A DNA stretch of 64,000 bases from positions 150,269 to 214,268 of the forward strand of contig JAUJOQ010000005.1 of assembly GCA_030447725.1 (NCBI GenBank), in the 5' to 3' direction. The position numbers and the translations under genes were made by a program. Source of the DNA: Thermoleophilaceae bacterium (lineage in GTDB: Bacteria; Actinomycetota; Thermoleophilia; Solirubrobacterales; Thermoleophilaceae). A model generated the notes under the pieces. The model was not told where the DNA came from. It ran no database searches and worked only from the letters and a program-made list of their open reading frames with translations. This document shows, in pieces, positions 55,554 to 63,910 of the stretch. Position 1 is the first letter of the stretch. Every line of letters begins with the position of its first letter.

Positions 55554-55645
55554 CGGGGCGGCCTGGAGGAAGACGAGTCCTGTCGCCAAGAGGACCGAGC
55601 GCGGAAGGTGCATGCCACTGAGGCACCCGTGCCCGCTCGAAGTCT
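55554..55645 (-). pseudogene. Duplicated 5' fragment of the cupredoxin gene
   Basis: Over 92 bp this matches 53492-53583 at roughly 90%, covering the ATG, the signal peptide (MHLPRSVLLATGLVFLQAAP) and about 30 bp upstream. After the signal peptide the reading becomes unrelated (AKSASEPMPLFQVEAF) and no copper-binding domain follows. It is a partial duplication left behind, 2.06 kb from its source on the same strand. Confidence 0.75.
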
Positions 55646-55757
55646 GCGGGGGAGCGGCCCTCGCTGACCTTTCGACGGGCGGGCGGTGTCGGCTGATCCA
55701 CTGCAAGCAGCGTGCGGTCCCACCTGACCTCCCGTTCTCACGCGTGACGAGCGCGGC

Positions 55758-56147
55758 TCACAAGAATCTGTCGGCATAGTCCTGGGCCATTCGCTTGGGG
55801 GCGCGGGCCAGCCACGCCTCGACGATCACCTCTTCGAGGTCGCTTACCGTGATCGCCTCGAGGCGGACCAAGACTGCCGGGTAACCCTCGAAGTGTGGGG
55901 TCGTGAAGAAGACGTCCGGGTCATCAGCGAGAAGCGCCTCCTTGGCGCCCAGGTGCTCTACTCGCGCACCGAGAATCGCGCCGTCCGGCGCCTCCTCGCC
56001 GAGGGCGCGGACGTCCGCCGGTCGAAGCGGCCGCTCCCAGACGAACGCCTTGTCGCGCACACGCCACGTGGCGAGCCCACGCGACGCTTGTTCGCCGGCC
56101 TCCGGCAGCCCAAGAGCGATGCGACGGACGTCGTCCCAGCCGGCCAC
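55758..56147 (-). CDS. MmcQ/YjbR family protein
   Basis: 129 residues from GTG 56147. GWDDVRRIALGLPEAGEQAS is the family start and FFTTPHFEGYPAVLVRLEAI the second conserved half, with AWLARAPKRMAQDY at the end. The fold is CyaY-like and DNA-binding in some members; the role is unknown. TACGGT 6 nt upstream supports the GTG, although the frame is open to 56276. Confidence 0.82.
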   Translation of the reverse strand: MAGWDDVRRIALGLPEAGEQASRGLATWRVRDKAFVWERPLRPADVRALGEEAPDGAILGARVEHLGAKEALLADDPDVFFTTPHFEGYPAVLVRLEAITVSDLEEVIVEAWLARAPKRMAQDYADRFL

Positions 56148-56292
56148 GGACTCACCGTAGTCCTCGATCGGCGCCGACGGAAGACGCTGCTTCTTCGCCT
56201 GCTCGACCATCGCCGGGGCCGGCGCGGAACGCGAGCCTCTAGAAGGCACTCGATCGACTGACCGACGGCCCGACACATAGATGCGGAAACGA

Positions 56293-56298
56293 TATGTT
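56293..56298 (+). promoter_or_regulatory. -10 box (TATGTT) of leaderless promoter for vapBC
   Basis: TATGTT, 7 nt, then GTG 56306, which gives the antitoxin the usual start RTTLNIDGELL. The surrounding ATATGTTTTTAT is the most AT-rich sequence nearby. Confidence 0.5.
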
Positions 56299-56305
56299 TT
56301 TATGC

Positions 56306-56569
56306 GTGCGTACCACTCTGAACATCGATGGCGAGCTGCTGAGAGAGGTCAAGGCGAGCGCGGCTCGTGAGGGGAGGACGCTGACGGCAGCCGTCGAGGA
56401 CGCGCTACGCGAGTCGTTGGCCCGGAGGCGACCGGAGGGGTCTCAGGACCCTGTGGAGCTGCCGACCTTCCGAGGCGAAGGCGGGCTCATGCCCGGTGTG
56501 GACCTCGAAGACAACGCATCGCTGCGTGCGTTGCTCGATGAGGACGTGTCGCTTGAGCGGCGGCGTTGA
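56306..56569 (+). CDS. VapB-type antitoxin
   Basis: 87 residues. RTTLNIDGELLREVKASAAR followed by EGRTLTAAVEDALRESL is the ribbon-helix-helix DNA-binding fold. The acidic, glycine-rich C-terminus (FRGEGGLMPGVDLEDNASLR) would neutralise the toxin. GTG 56306 is preferred over ATG 56294 because of a -10 box at 7 nt. Its stop overlaps the vapC TTG by 4 nt. Confidence 0.87.
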   Translation: MRTTLNIDGELLREVKASAAREGRTLTAAVEDALRESLARRRPEGSQDPVELPTFRGEGGLMPGVDLEDNASLRALLDEDVSLERRR

Positions 56570-57006
56570 TCCTCCTCGATGTCAACGTCCTCGTCCACGC
56601 GTACCGGGAGGAGGCGCCGGACCACGCGCTCTACGCGCGCTGGCTGCACCGGGCGGTGGAGGCAGACGAGCCCTGCGGGGTGACTGGCGTCGTCCTCAGC
56701 GGGATGGTTCGGATCGTGACCAATCCGCGCGTTTTTCGCACGCCGGCTCCGACGAGCGGTGCGCTCGAGTTCGCCGAGGCCCTCCTCGACCGGCCGACCG
56801 TGCTCCGAGTGGAGCCGGGGACACGGCACTGGGCGATCTTCACCCGGCTCTGCAAGGAAGCAGGCGCCAAGGGCGATCTCGTTCCGGACGCATGGCTCGC
56901 TGCGGTGGCGGTCGAGTCTGGCAGCGAGTTGATCACGGCGGATCGGGGCTTCGCCCGCTTTCCCGGTCTGCGATGGCGGCACCCGCTCGCCGCGCAGCCC
57001 GGGTAG
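56566..57006 (+). CDS. VapC-type PIN-domain ribonuclease toxin
   Basis: 146 residues from TTG 56566. LLDVNVLVHAYREEAPDH has the first catalytic aspartate, GVVLSGMVRIVTNPRVF the position after the first glutamate, GDLVPDAWLAAVAVE and TADRGFARFPGLRW the remaining acidic residues and the conserved end. It cuts RNA when not bound by VapB. The pair forms a standard two-gene toxin-antitoxin module with no neighbours in the same operon. Confidence 0.9.
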   Translation: MILLDVNVLVHAYREEAPDHALYARWLHRAVEADEPCGVTGVVLSGMVRIVTNPRVFRTPAPTSGALEFAEALLDRPTVLRVEPGTRHWAIFTRLCKEAGAKGDLVPDAWLAAVAVESGSELITADRGFARFPGLRWRHPLAAQPG

Positions 57007-57073
57007 AGGCGTGACCACGACAGGTGCCGCTGGAGGGCTTGGCTGCGCGGGTGTGCGCCGAGCGTCGTTGCCG

Positions 57074-57079
57074 TAGAAC
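57074..57079 (+). promoter_or_regulatory. -10 box (TAGAAC) of leaderless promoter for the LigD-polymerase gene
   Basis: TAGAAC, 6 nt, then ATG 57086. The hexamer and spacer are identical to those at 3943. No ribosome site is seen. Confidence 0.5.
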
Positions 57080-57085
57080 TCACGC

Positions 57086-58153
57086 ATGGCCGCCGCCGAG
57101 GCAACGATCATCGAAGCGGGCGGGCGCGATCTGCGGGTGTCCAGCCCCGATCGCGTGATCTTCCCGGAGTCGGAGCGCTCAGGCGCCATCACGAAACTCG
57201 ACATCGCGAAGTACTACCTGGCGGTCGGCGAGGGCATCATGCGCGCCCTCGAGCGGCGGCCGACCACGCTCGAGCGCTGGCCGAAGGGCGTGCACCCGGG
57301 CATCGTCCTCTCGACGCGCGAGAAGGGCGGCGGCGACGCCTTCTTCCAGAAGCGCATCCCGCGTGGAGCTCCCGACTACGTGGAGACGGCGCGGATCGAG
57401 TTCCCGTCGGGCCGGCATGCGGACGAGATCTGTCCCACGGAGGTGGCCGTCGTCGGCTGGGCGGCCCACATGGGCACGATCACGTTTCATCCGTGGCCGG
57501 TCCGTCGCGAGGACGTCGACCACCCGGACGAGCTGCGACTGGACCTCGACCCGCAGCCCGGCACCGACTTCGCCGACGCCGTGCGCGTCGCCGCCGAGGC
57601 ACGCGTGCTTCTCGACGAGCTCGGCTATGCCGGCTTCCCGAAGACCTCGGGCGGGCGCGGCGTGCACATCTACGTGCGGATCGAGCCGCGCTGGACGTTC
57701 ACCGACGTCCGTCATGCCGCGATCGCCTTCGGGCGTGAGCTCGAGCGGCGACTGCCGGGCCAGGTGACGACCAACTGGTGGAAGGAGGAGCGCGGCGAGC
57801 GGATCTTCGTCGACTACAACCAGAACGCGCGCGATCGCACCATCGCCTCGGCCTACAGCATCCGGCCCAAGCCGGGGGCGCCGGTCTCGGCACCGGTCAC
57901 GTGGGACGAGCTCGCCGAGGTTGTGCCGGAGGACTTCACGGTCGCGACGATGCCCGCCCGCTTCGCCGGGGTGGGCGACCGCCACGCCGCAATCGACGAC
58001 GCCGCCCATTCACTGCAGCCGTTGCTTGACATGTACGAGCGCGACGAAGCCGAGGGAGTCGGCGACATGCCCTACCCGCCCGACTACCCGAAGATGCCGG
58101 GAGAGCCGAAGCGCGTACAGCCGTCGCGCGATCGCGACCGCCCGAAGCCGTAG
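57086..58153 (+). CDS. Stand-alone LigD-type polymerase/primase domain protein
   Basis: 355 residues. It has DRVIFPESERSGAITKLDIA, the catalytic DLDPQPGTDF (two aspartates), SGGRGVHIYVRI and VDYNQNARDRTIASAYSIRP, the features of the archaeo-eukaryotic-primase-like polymerase domain of LigD. These fill gaps with ribonucleotides during end joining. Neither the ligase nor the phosphoesterase domain is here, and no Ku gene is visible. Convergent with xth, 4 bp between stops. Confidence 0.9.
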   Translation: MAAAEATIIEAGGRDLRVSSPDRVIFPESERSGAITKLDIAKYYLAVGEGIMRALERRPTTLERWPKGVHPGIVLSTREKGGGDAFFQKRIPRGAPDYVETARIEFPSGRHADEICPTEVAVVGWAAHMGTITFHPWPVRREDVDHPDELRLDLDPQPGTDFADAVRVAAEARVLLDELGYAGFPKTSGGRGVHIYVRIEPRWTFTDVRHAAIAFGRELERRLPGQVTTNWWKEERGERIFVDYNQNARDRTIASAYSIRPKPGAPVSAPVTWDELAEVVPEDFTVATMPARFAGVGDRHAAIDDAAHSLQPLLDMYERDEAEGVGDMPYPPDYPKMPGEPKRVQPSRDRDRPKP

Positions 58154-58157
58154 GCCT

Positions 58158-59021
58158 CTACGGCGACTGGGGCAGCTTCTTCGCGCCCCGCTTGACCACC
58201 GGGCGGGATGGCGGCGGCACGACCGGCCCGATGTCGCCGTCGGGCGCCTCGTCCAGGTCGACGATCACCGGCGCGTGATCGCTCGGCCCACTGCCCTTGC
58301 GGGCGTGGCGGTCGACCCAGCTCGCCTGCACTCGCCCGGCGACCGTCTCGCTGGCCAGTATCAGGTCGATCCGCATCCCGAGATCCTGGTGGAACATCCC
58401 CGCCCGGTAGTCCCAGTAGGTGAAGACCCGCTCGTCGGGCCAGCGGTCGCGCATGACGTCTCGTAGTCCCAGGGACTGCAGCTCCGCGAGCGCTGCCCGC
58501 TCGGGTGCGGTCACGTGGGTCTGCCCGACATAGGCGTCCGGATCGAATAGATCCTCGTCGGCCGGCGCGATGTTCATGTCGCCACAAACGGCGGTCGCCT
58601 CGGGGCCGGCGGCGATCATGTCTCGCAGCGAGGCGAGCCATGCCAGCTTGTACTCGTAGTGCTCCGAGCCCGGCGTGCGCCCGTTCGGCACGTACACCGA
58701 GACCACCCGGATCCCGCCACACGTCGCCGACACAGCGCGCGCCTCGGGGTGCGGGAAGCCTGGCCCACCGGGCAACCCGGGCACCACGTCCTCGAGCCCG
58801 ACCCGCGAGAGGATGGCAACGCCATTCCACGCCGCTTCCCCGTGAACCGCGACGGCATAGTCGCGCTCGGCGAGCTCGTCGGCGAGCAACTCGGCGAACG
58901 CCCCGTCCGCAAGCTTGGTCTCCTGAAGGCAGACCACATCCGGCCGCCGCTCGTCCAACCAAGGCAGCAGCCGCGGCAGCCGCTGCTTGACGGAGTTGAC
59001 ATTCCAGGTGGCGATGCGCAC
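58158..59021 (-). CDS. xth: Exodeoxyribonuclease III (AP endonuclease)
   Basis: 287 residues. RIATWNVNSVKQRLPRLL, CLQETKL (catalytic glutamate), GDMNIAPADED and GPSDHAPV (histidine) cover the EEP nuclease active site. It cuts at abasic sites and trims 3' ends in base excision repair. The C-terminus has a 30-residue proline/lysine tail. Paired convergently with the LigD-polymerase gene. Confidence 0.95.
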   Translation of the reverse strand: MRIATWNVNSVKQRLPRLLPWLDERRPDVVCLQETKLADGAFAELLADELAERDYAVAVHGEAAWNGVAILSRVGLEDVVPGLPGGPGFPHPEARAVSATCGGIRVVSVYVPNGRTPGSEHYEYKLAWLASLRDMIAAGPEATAVCGDMNIAPADEDLFDPDAYVGQTHVTAPERAALAELQSLGLRDVMRDRWPDERVFTYWDYRAGMFHQDLGMRIDLILASETVAGRVQASWVDRHARKGSGPSDHAPVIVDLDEAPDGDIGPVVPPPSRPVVKRGAKKLPQSP

Positions 59022-59174
59022 TGGTGCTCACGGTACCGGCAGTGTCGACTGCCGCTCTCACGCGTATGACGTGCCCCCGGCCCGCGAGGCCTCGGGAGGC
59101 AGGCATGCGCCCCCGTGACGATATTTCGGACTTGGAGGAAGGAAGCTGCCGCTCGCAAGGTCTTTGGAGCGATA

Positions 59175-60152
59175 TCAAATGACGTGTGCCGGCAGATGAT
59201 CCAGGCGGGAAAGAAAAAAGGTTCCGAACCTGTTGTCGAGCCCCGCTCGTTGTGCCGCGTCTACCCAGAGACGCTCGGTGACAACGATGTCGCAATAGAC
59301 GGTGGCTACGGACAGGGCACTAATGTCGTTCAAGTCTTGGCGCTCCCAAGCCTTTTGTGAGGCCGAGTGACGCAGCCGCTCGAGCTCAGAAGACGCGAAT
59401 ATAGTCGGCACGGCCTCGAGAAACTTGGTCATGCCTTCGATGCCTCCCGAGTAAAGAACATCTGCACTCAGACCCGCCAGTTCGAGTGCCTCGTTGATCA
59501 CCTCTAGGTGGTCGGTGAAGGCCTGAGCCTTCGCCACACGCTTCGCTCGCTCGCCTTTGTGCCAGCTGGCTGCCGCCCTCGTTTCGCGCAGCGCTTGCTT
59601 GTCCCGTGCGTATTGCTCTCCTACTTGTAAATGGGAGAGCGGCTTGTAATCGGCGATCTTCGCTTCGTCCTCTGGCGGCAAACCGGCCAGTAGCACCAGC
59701 TCCCGAAGCTGGTTGGCACCACGCTCGAAACCCCATCGATCAGCAACCAGCGGAACCAACGGCTCCGGCACCCGATAGCTCGGGATGTCCCGATTGAAAG
59801 CGTGCGAGGCGCCCGTACCGAACGGCCGAAGCGGCCGAGGAGTAGCGCGGGTGTCGAAGAACTGGTCTAGCGCCCGATCGACCTGGCCCGGTACAAGCGC
59901 ATCCGGGGGAGCGATGGTATGCATCCGCGAGAAATCGACCATCGTCGCAGCCAGGTCCCGTCTTGACTCCCAGTGGCGACGGTTGTGGGTCTCGATGTAG
60001 TGAGCACTTGATAGCGGGAGAGAAATGGAGCCCGCGGAAACAGCAGCCCGGAGTAAGACCAACGCGTCATCGAACGCAGCGCCCTTCGCCAGTCCCTTGT
60101 CGGCGGAAGCCAGGTCGATCCACTTGTTCTGATCCAGGTAGATCCGTTTCAT
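59175..60152 (-). CDS. PIN-like nuclease-fold protein, large stand-alone form
   Basis: 325 residues. It starts RIYLDQNKWIDLASADKG, the DQNKWI variant of the first PIN strand and aspartate, and has the matching distal part DLNDISALSVATVYCDIVVT with further acidic residues near residue 285, separated by about 250 mainly helical residues. This layout is seen in large PIN-like proteins that often lie in defence or mobile regions; the function here is unknown. It is next to an IS remnant, with AT-richer DNA than the core genes. Confidence 0.7.
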   Translation of the reverse strand: MKRIYLDQNKWIDLASADKGLAKGAAFDDALVLLRAAVSAGSISLPLSSAHYIETHNRRHWESRRDLAATMVDFSRMHTIAPPDALVPGQVDRALDQFFDTRATPRPLRPFGTGASHAFNRDIPSYRVPEPLVPLVADRWGFERGANQLRELVLLAGLPPEDEAKIADYKPLSHLQVGEQYARDKQALRETRAAASWHKGERAKRVAKAQAFTDHLEVINEALELAGLSADVLYSGGIEGMTKFLEAVPTIFASSELERLRHSASQKAWERQDLNDISALSVATVYCDIVVTERLWVDAAQRAGLDNRFGTFFLSRLDHLPAHVI

Positions 60153-60397
60153 CGCTCACTACCCAACACAGCATGGCTTCCGGTCACGCTCTTCGTGGGC
60201 GTCTTACGGAGATCTCCGCGGCTCCAGCTCCCGCGCGAACCGCAGCCCGTAGGTACCTGATCGTGGGTGTATGGGGCTGCGAGCGGAGCCGGCGTGACGC
60301 GCACCGTGCCGGGTGGAGTCGACGCGCCAAGTAAGTGGGCTGAGCGGACGATCCGTGCGCTCCTTGGCATCCCTTATCAGTCTCCCGAGCAACCGAG

Positions 60398-60619
60398 TTG
60401 ATGCTCGGCGAGGGCAAGTCGATCGCCGAGGTCGCCAAGGTCCTCGAGGTTTCCGAGGTCACCTTCCATCGCTGGGGGGCCCCAGTATGGCGGGATGAAG
60501 GCCGAGGACGCCGAGCGCCTGAAGGAGCTCGAGAAGGAGAACGGCCAGCTGAAGCGGATCGTCGCCGACAAGGAACTCGAGAACCTCGCGCTGAAGGAGA
60601 TCGCGAAGGAAACTGGTGA
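60398..60619 (+). pseudogene. IS3 transposase orfA remnant
   Basis: MLGEGKSIAEVAKVLEVSEV and TFHRW give the helix-turn-helix. The frame must advance one base in G6C4 at 60474-60483 to continue as QYGGMKAEDAERLKELEKEN, a leucine-zipper-like helix, and return at about 60608 to end GNW-TGA. The N-terminus lacks the usual first 30 residues. GTG of orfB overlaps the TGA. Confidence 0.7.
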
Positions 60620-61500
60620 GCCTGGTCTGGAGGCTCATGGCGGTCCTGATGCTCAGGACCGCCTGCAGCTCTCCGAGCGCCGGGCGTGCGAGATCGCCGG
60701 ACAGCACCGATCGACCCAGCGGCACCAGCCGAAGCTCGCCTCAGACGACGAGGCGCTGCGCCGGCGCCCGCGCAAGCTCTCAGTCAGAACCCCCGCTGGG
60801 GCTACCGTCGCGCCCACGGCCACCTGGTCAGCGAGGGCTTCGAGGGCAACCGCAAAGCGGATCCAGCGGATCTGGCGCGAGGAGGGGCTTCGCGTGCCTG
60901 CACGAAGGCGCAAGCGCCGCCGGGCACGCGTCTCGACCGCCGCGGGCTCAGAGCGCCTGCGCGCCGCCGGTCCGGGCCACGTCTGGGCGCTCGACTTCCA
61001 ACACGACGCGAGCGCCGACGGCCGTGAGGTCAAGTTCCTGAACGTCGTCGACGAGTTCATCCGCGAGGCGCTGGCCGTGGAGGTCGACGGCACGATCGAC
61101 GCCGACCGCACCGTCGAGGTGCTCGAACGGCTGGTTGCCGAGCGCGGCGCGCCGGCCAACCTGGGCGCCGACAACGGCCCCGAGCTGACCGCAAGCGTGC
61201 TGGCCGAGTGGTGTGAGGCCGGGTCCACCGACACCGCCTACATTCGATCCAGGCTCGCCCTGGCAGAACGCGTGGGGGGAGTCGCTCAATGCTCGCTTCC
61301 GCGACGAGGTGCTCGACGTGGAGGAGATCGCCGACCTCGCGGAGGCGAGATTCCTAGCGGGAGGAGTGGCGAGCGGCCTACAACAACGAGCATCCGCACT
61401 CGGCGCTTGGCATGATGCCGCCTGCCCGATTCGCTGCCAGCTGGCAGCGAATCGGAAGAACCAACGGATCAGTCAACCCCGACTCTCAGAAGGGGTGGAC
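60616..61500 (+). pseudogene. IS3 transposase orfB (DDE integrase) remnant
   Basis: Pieces in successive frames assemble into a normal orfB: LQLSERRACEIAGQHRSTQR, then NPRWGYRRAHGHLVSEGFEG, RIQRIWREEGLRVPARRRKR, ALDFQHDASADG with the first aspartate, ADNGPELTASVLAEW with the second, and DPGSPWQNAWGESLNARFRD with the glutamate. Frame changes fall near 60658, 60790, 60866, 61245 and 61352. All three catalytic residues persist but no continuous protein can be made. Confidence 0.75.
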
Positions 61501-61661
61501 CGATGAACGGGGTCCGGTCAACGGCGATCTTTGGCGGTGGCATCCACCCGACCGTCTGCGCCGCGAGTCTTGCGGCGAACAAACGGGGCGATCTACGCTC
61601 ATATGGACTCGCGCCACTACCCACGCAACCCTGCTCCGGTAGCGTCAGTCGGAGAGTGCCT

Positions 61662-62222
61662 ATGCAGGCCGATTTCGTTGACGTAGCCGTCCGTCAGACG
61701 GTGGACGGCTGGTCCCACGAGATGAGAGAGGTGGTTCTGTTTCGAGTATTTCCCGACGACCGTGATGGCGGGGTCGATTCGGAAGGCATCACAGACGACG
61801 TCCGCAAGTGGGTGATGCAGGAGGGAGGCTTCGCACTAAGGTGGGAGGAGCGCCGTCAGTACACTGACATCGGCGCCTCAGGTGCGAGTCTCGAGCTGAT
61901 CCTCACCCTGTTCGGTGGAGGAGCGCTGGGCGTGGGAATGCAGGAAGTCGTCAGCTACCTGAAGGCTCGCACGGGCTACGCCGAAGCGGACTGGTTGAAA
62001 GAGCGGTTCGAACAGGCCGCAACGGATCAGCTTCGGGATGAGGTGCTCTCCGACGCCGAGCGCGCTCTAGAGCTGAGTCGAGGGGACTTGGCAGTGGAGA
62101 CCATCGAGCGGAGCCCGCACGAGATTCGGATCCGCGCCCGATCGATATTGGCCGGCAAGCGGCTGCTGCTCGTCAAGAACGCCGACGGCACCACTCGCTT
62201 GCGGATTCTCCCGTCGGACTGA
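61662..62222 (+). CDS. Hypothetical protein with a short hydrophobic glycine-rich segment
   Basis: 186 residues from ATG 61662, with GGAGAG 5 nt upstream. A beta-rich N-terminal part (EMREVVLFRVFPDD) leads to LELILTLFGGGALGVGMQEV, a hydrophobic helix that could sit in a membrane or core, then a helical charged part and a C-terminal beta hairpin (RIRARSILAGKRLLLVKN). I do not recognise a family. Codon use is less GC-biased than the core genes. It lies between the IS remnant and the endonuclease-like gene. Confidence 0.6.
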   Translation: MQADFVDVAVRQTVDGWSHEMREVVLFRVFPDDRDGGVDSEGITDDVRKWVMQEGGFALRWEERRQYTDIGASGASLELILTLFGGGALGVGMQEVVSYLKARTGYAEADWLKERFEQAATDQLRDEVLSDAERALELSRGDLAVETIERSPHEIRIRARSILAGKRLLLVKNADGTTRLRILPSD

Positions 62223-62362
62223 CGGGAGGTATAGGACGCGCTTCAGCAGGGCCGACGAGCGTGGGGTCGCCGACGCAGACCAGCGCCCCGCCCAAGGAGC
62301 CACGACGGCACCTTGCGCAAACCGAAGCTGCAACCGACTCGGCTCGCCGCGCAGAGAGCGCC

Positions 62363-63910
62363 TCAGCCGACGGCCGCGCTACGGATGGCGCCTGGGAAAT
62401 GACGGTCGCGTAGGGCCGCCGAGACTGCCAGCAAATCCCACCACCGGTCGTCGGGCAGGATCAGTTCGGGCCCCTCGTCGTCAAGGTGGGGCGCGATCGG
62501 GGTGGCTTCGTCGATGGCCTCAGCGAAGTCTGGGTTGAAGTCCCAGCGGTTGTCGCGGCCGGTAACCAAGAGCTGATCCGAGCCCTCGCCGACAAGGAGA
62601 ACTGACGGGTACAGCTGAACGGCGAGGGTGTCATTCCGGACGTCGGCGTAGACGTCGCGAAGGTCGAGCGTCGCCGCCACGTCGAGGAGGACGCCCGCGA
62701 TCTGCGACTGCCTGCGGGGCTGAAGGCCGACGTGCTCAAACGGGCCGCCTAGTACGCGCGAGACCTCCTCAAACGGCGGGGCATCCACGGCGGCCAAGCC
62801 GAACTCGTCACTGTCGTGGCGGTCGCAGACCCAGACGGTCAACCGGCGAAGCAAGTCCTCGGCGGCAGGCGCGTGGTGGTCCATGAGAAGAGCCAAAATC
62901 GGGATTGCGCTGACCGCGTAGCGGTCGCCGATCGGCCGGCTAATTCCCGGCTGCGCCTCGGCGAAACGTACGATCCAGGCAGCGATCTCCCGCGCCAAGT
63001 CCGGGTCCTCGTCGCGCACGCGTAGCGCCAGTAGGGCAATCATCTCCCCGAGTCGTAGGCACCTAATCTGGTACGTGACCCACGAGGCGAACCCGCTGTA
63101 GCCGGCGAGTCCGAACTCCCGCAGCAGCCGGTCATCGCACTCCGCCCACAGCTGCCTGGCGTAGGTCTCGAACAGCCGGCCGGCGGAGTCAGCGGCGACG
63201 ACCGTCGGTTCTTCGGGCTTGGCGGCTCCGGCGGCCCACGCGCCCCGGACCGCGCACAGCGCGACCTGGCAGGCGAGGTCGAGTCGATCGGTCGCCTTCA
63301 AGCGCTCGCAGACAAGTGCGGCCTCAATCACGCCCAGTCCTGCGACACGCGACGGCTCCCAGCTGGTCCACCGGCGGGAGAACGTCTCGATCGTCTCCAT
63401 GTCTGCACTTCGGTCATCGATGGCGCCGAGCAAGCCGAACAGCTGCCCGTCCATGCTTCCGCGCAGCACGGCGTCGGGGTTGCCGCTGAGTTTCGCCAAC
63501 AGCGTGTCCTTGTTCCAGAACTGTATCGGCGTCTCGCCGCGGTCGGCGGACTGCTGCTGGTACTCCTGGGCTGCAACCGGTGCCTGTCCCGTCATGCGGC
63601 CTGTCTGGACAAGCACCGCGCGGCGCGGAAGGTCCTTGTCGAATCCGGGTGCGGACAGGTCGCTCATCCGTAGGTCGTAAAGCTGGTCGCGAACCGGCCG
63701 GAACCCGGCGAGATTCAGATCGCCGGCCTTTGACTGGAACACCCACTGCTCACCGTCCCTCTGTGCGATGACGTCCTTACCGAACTCGACCTGTCCGTGA
63801 ACGAGACGCACCTCGGTGAACCCTTCGGCCCGGAGCATCGCCATGAACGGCTCGTCAAACGCCCGCTCACCGACAGAGTCAAGAAAGGCGTCGACGGCGT
63901 CGTCGAGCAA
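62363..63910 (-). CDS. Large protein with N-terminal restriction-endonuclease-like (PD-(D/E)xK) region
   Basis: 515 residues from TTG 63910. In the first 65 residues VEFGKDVIAQRDGEQWVFQS followed by K has the D46...Q59-x-K61 arrangement of Mrr/RecB-like nucleases, and a glutamate before it. The other 430 residues are mostly helical with conserved-looking tryptophans and no family that I can name. The start overlaps the end of the upstream gene by 32 nt, so they are one operon. A nuclease-containing defence protein is a reasonable inference only. Confidence 0.6.
   Translation of the reverse strand: MLDDAVDAFLDSVGERAFDEPFMAMLRAEGFTEVRLVHGQVEFGKDVIAQRDGEQWVFQSKAGDLNLAGFRPVRDQLYDLRMSDLSAPGFDKDLPRRAVLVQTGRMTGQAPVAAQEYQQQSADRGETPIQFWNKDTLLAKLSGNPDAVLRGSMDGQLFGLLGAIDDRSADMETIETFSRRWTSWEPSRVAGLGVIEAALVCERLKATDRLDLACQVALCAVRGAWAAGAAKPEEPTVVAADSAGRLFETYARQLWAECDDRLLREFGLAGYSGFASWVTYQIRCLRLGEMIALLALRVRDEDPDLAREIAAWIVRFAEAQPGISRPIGDRYAVSAIPILALLMDHHAPAAEDLLRRLTVWVCDRHDSDEFGLAAVDAPPFEEVSRVLGGPFEHVGLQPRRQSQIAGVLLDVAATLDLRDVYADVRNDTLAVQLYPSVLLVGEGSDQLLVTGRDNRWDFNPDFAEAIDEATPIAPHLDDEGPELILPDDRWWDLLAVSAALRDRHFPGAIRSAAVG

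Larger units (their letters stand above)
60341..61520 (+). mobile_element. Degenerate IS3-family insertion sequence
   Basis: About 1.18 kb holding orfA and orfB of an IS3-family (IS407/IS1372-like) element. The ends TGAGCGGAC (60341) and GTCCGGTCA (to 61520) are inverted with one mismatch and start with TGA/TCA as IS3 ends do. No clear target duplication. At least seven frame changes are needed to read the two proteins, so it is inactive. It separates the PIN-like gene from the right-end unknown genes. Confidence 0.8.

Noticed and set aside
60398..61500. Programmed frameshifting as the only reason for the broken IS3 frames
   Set aside because: IS3 elements use one -1 slip between orfA and orfB, but here at least seven frame changes are needed in both directions.
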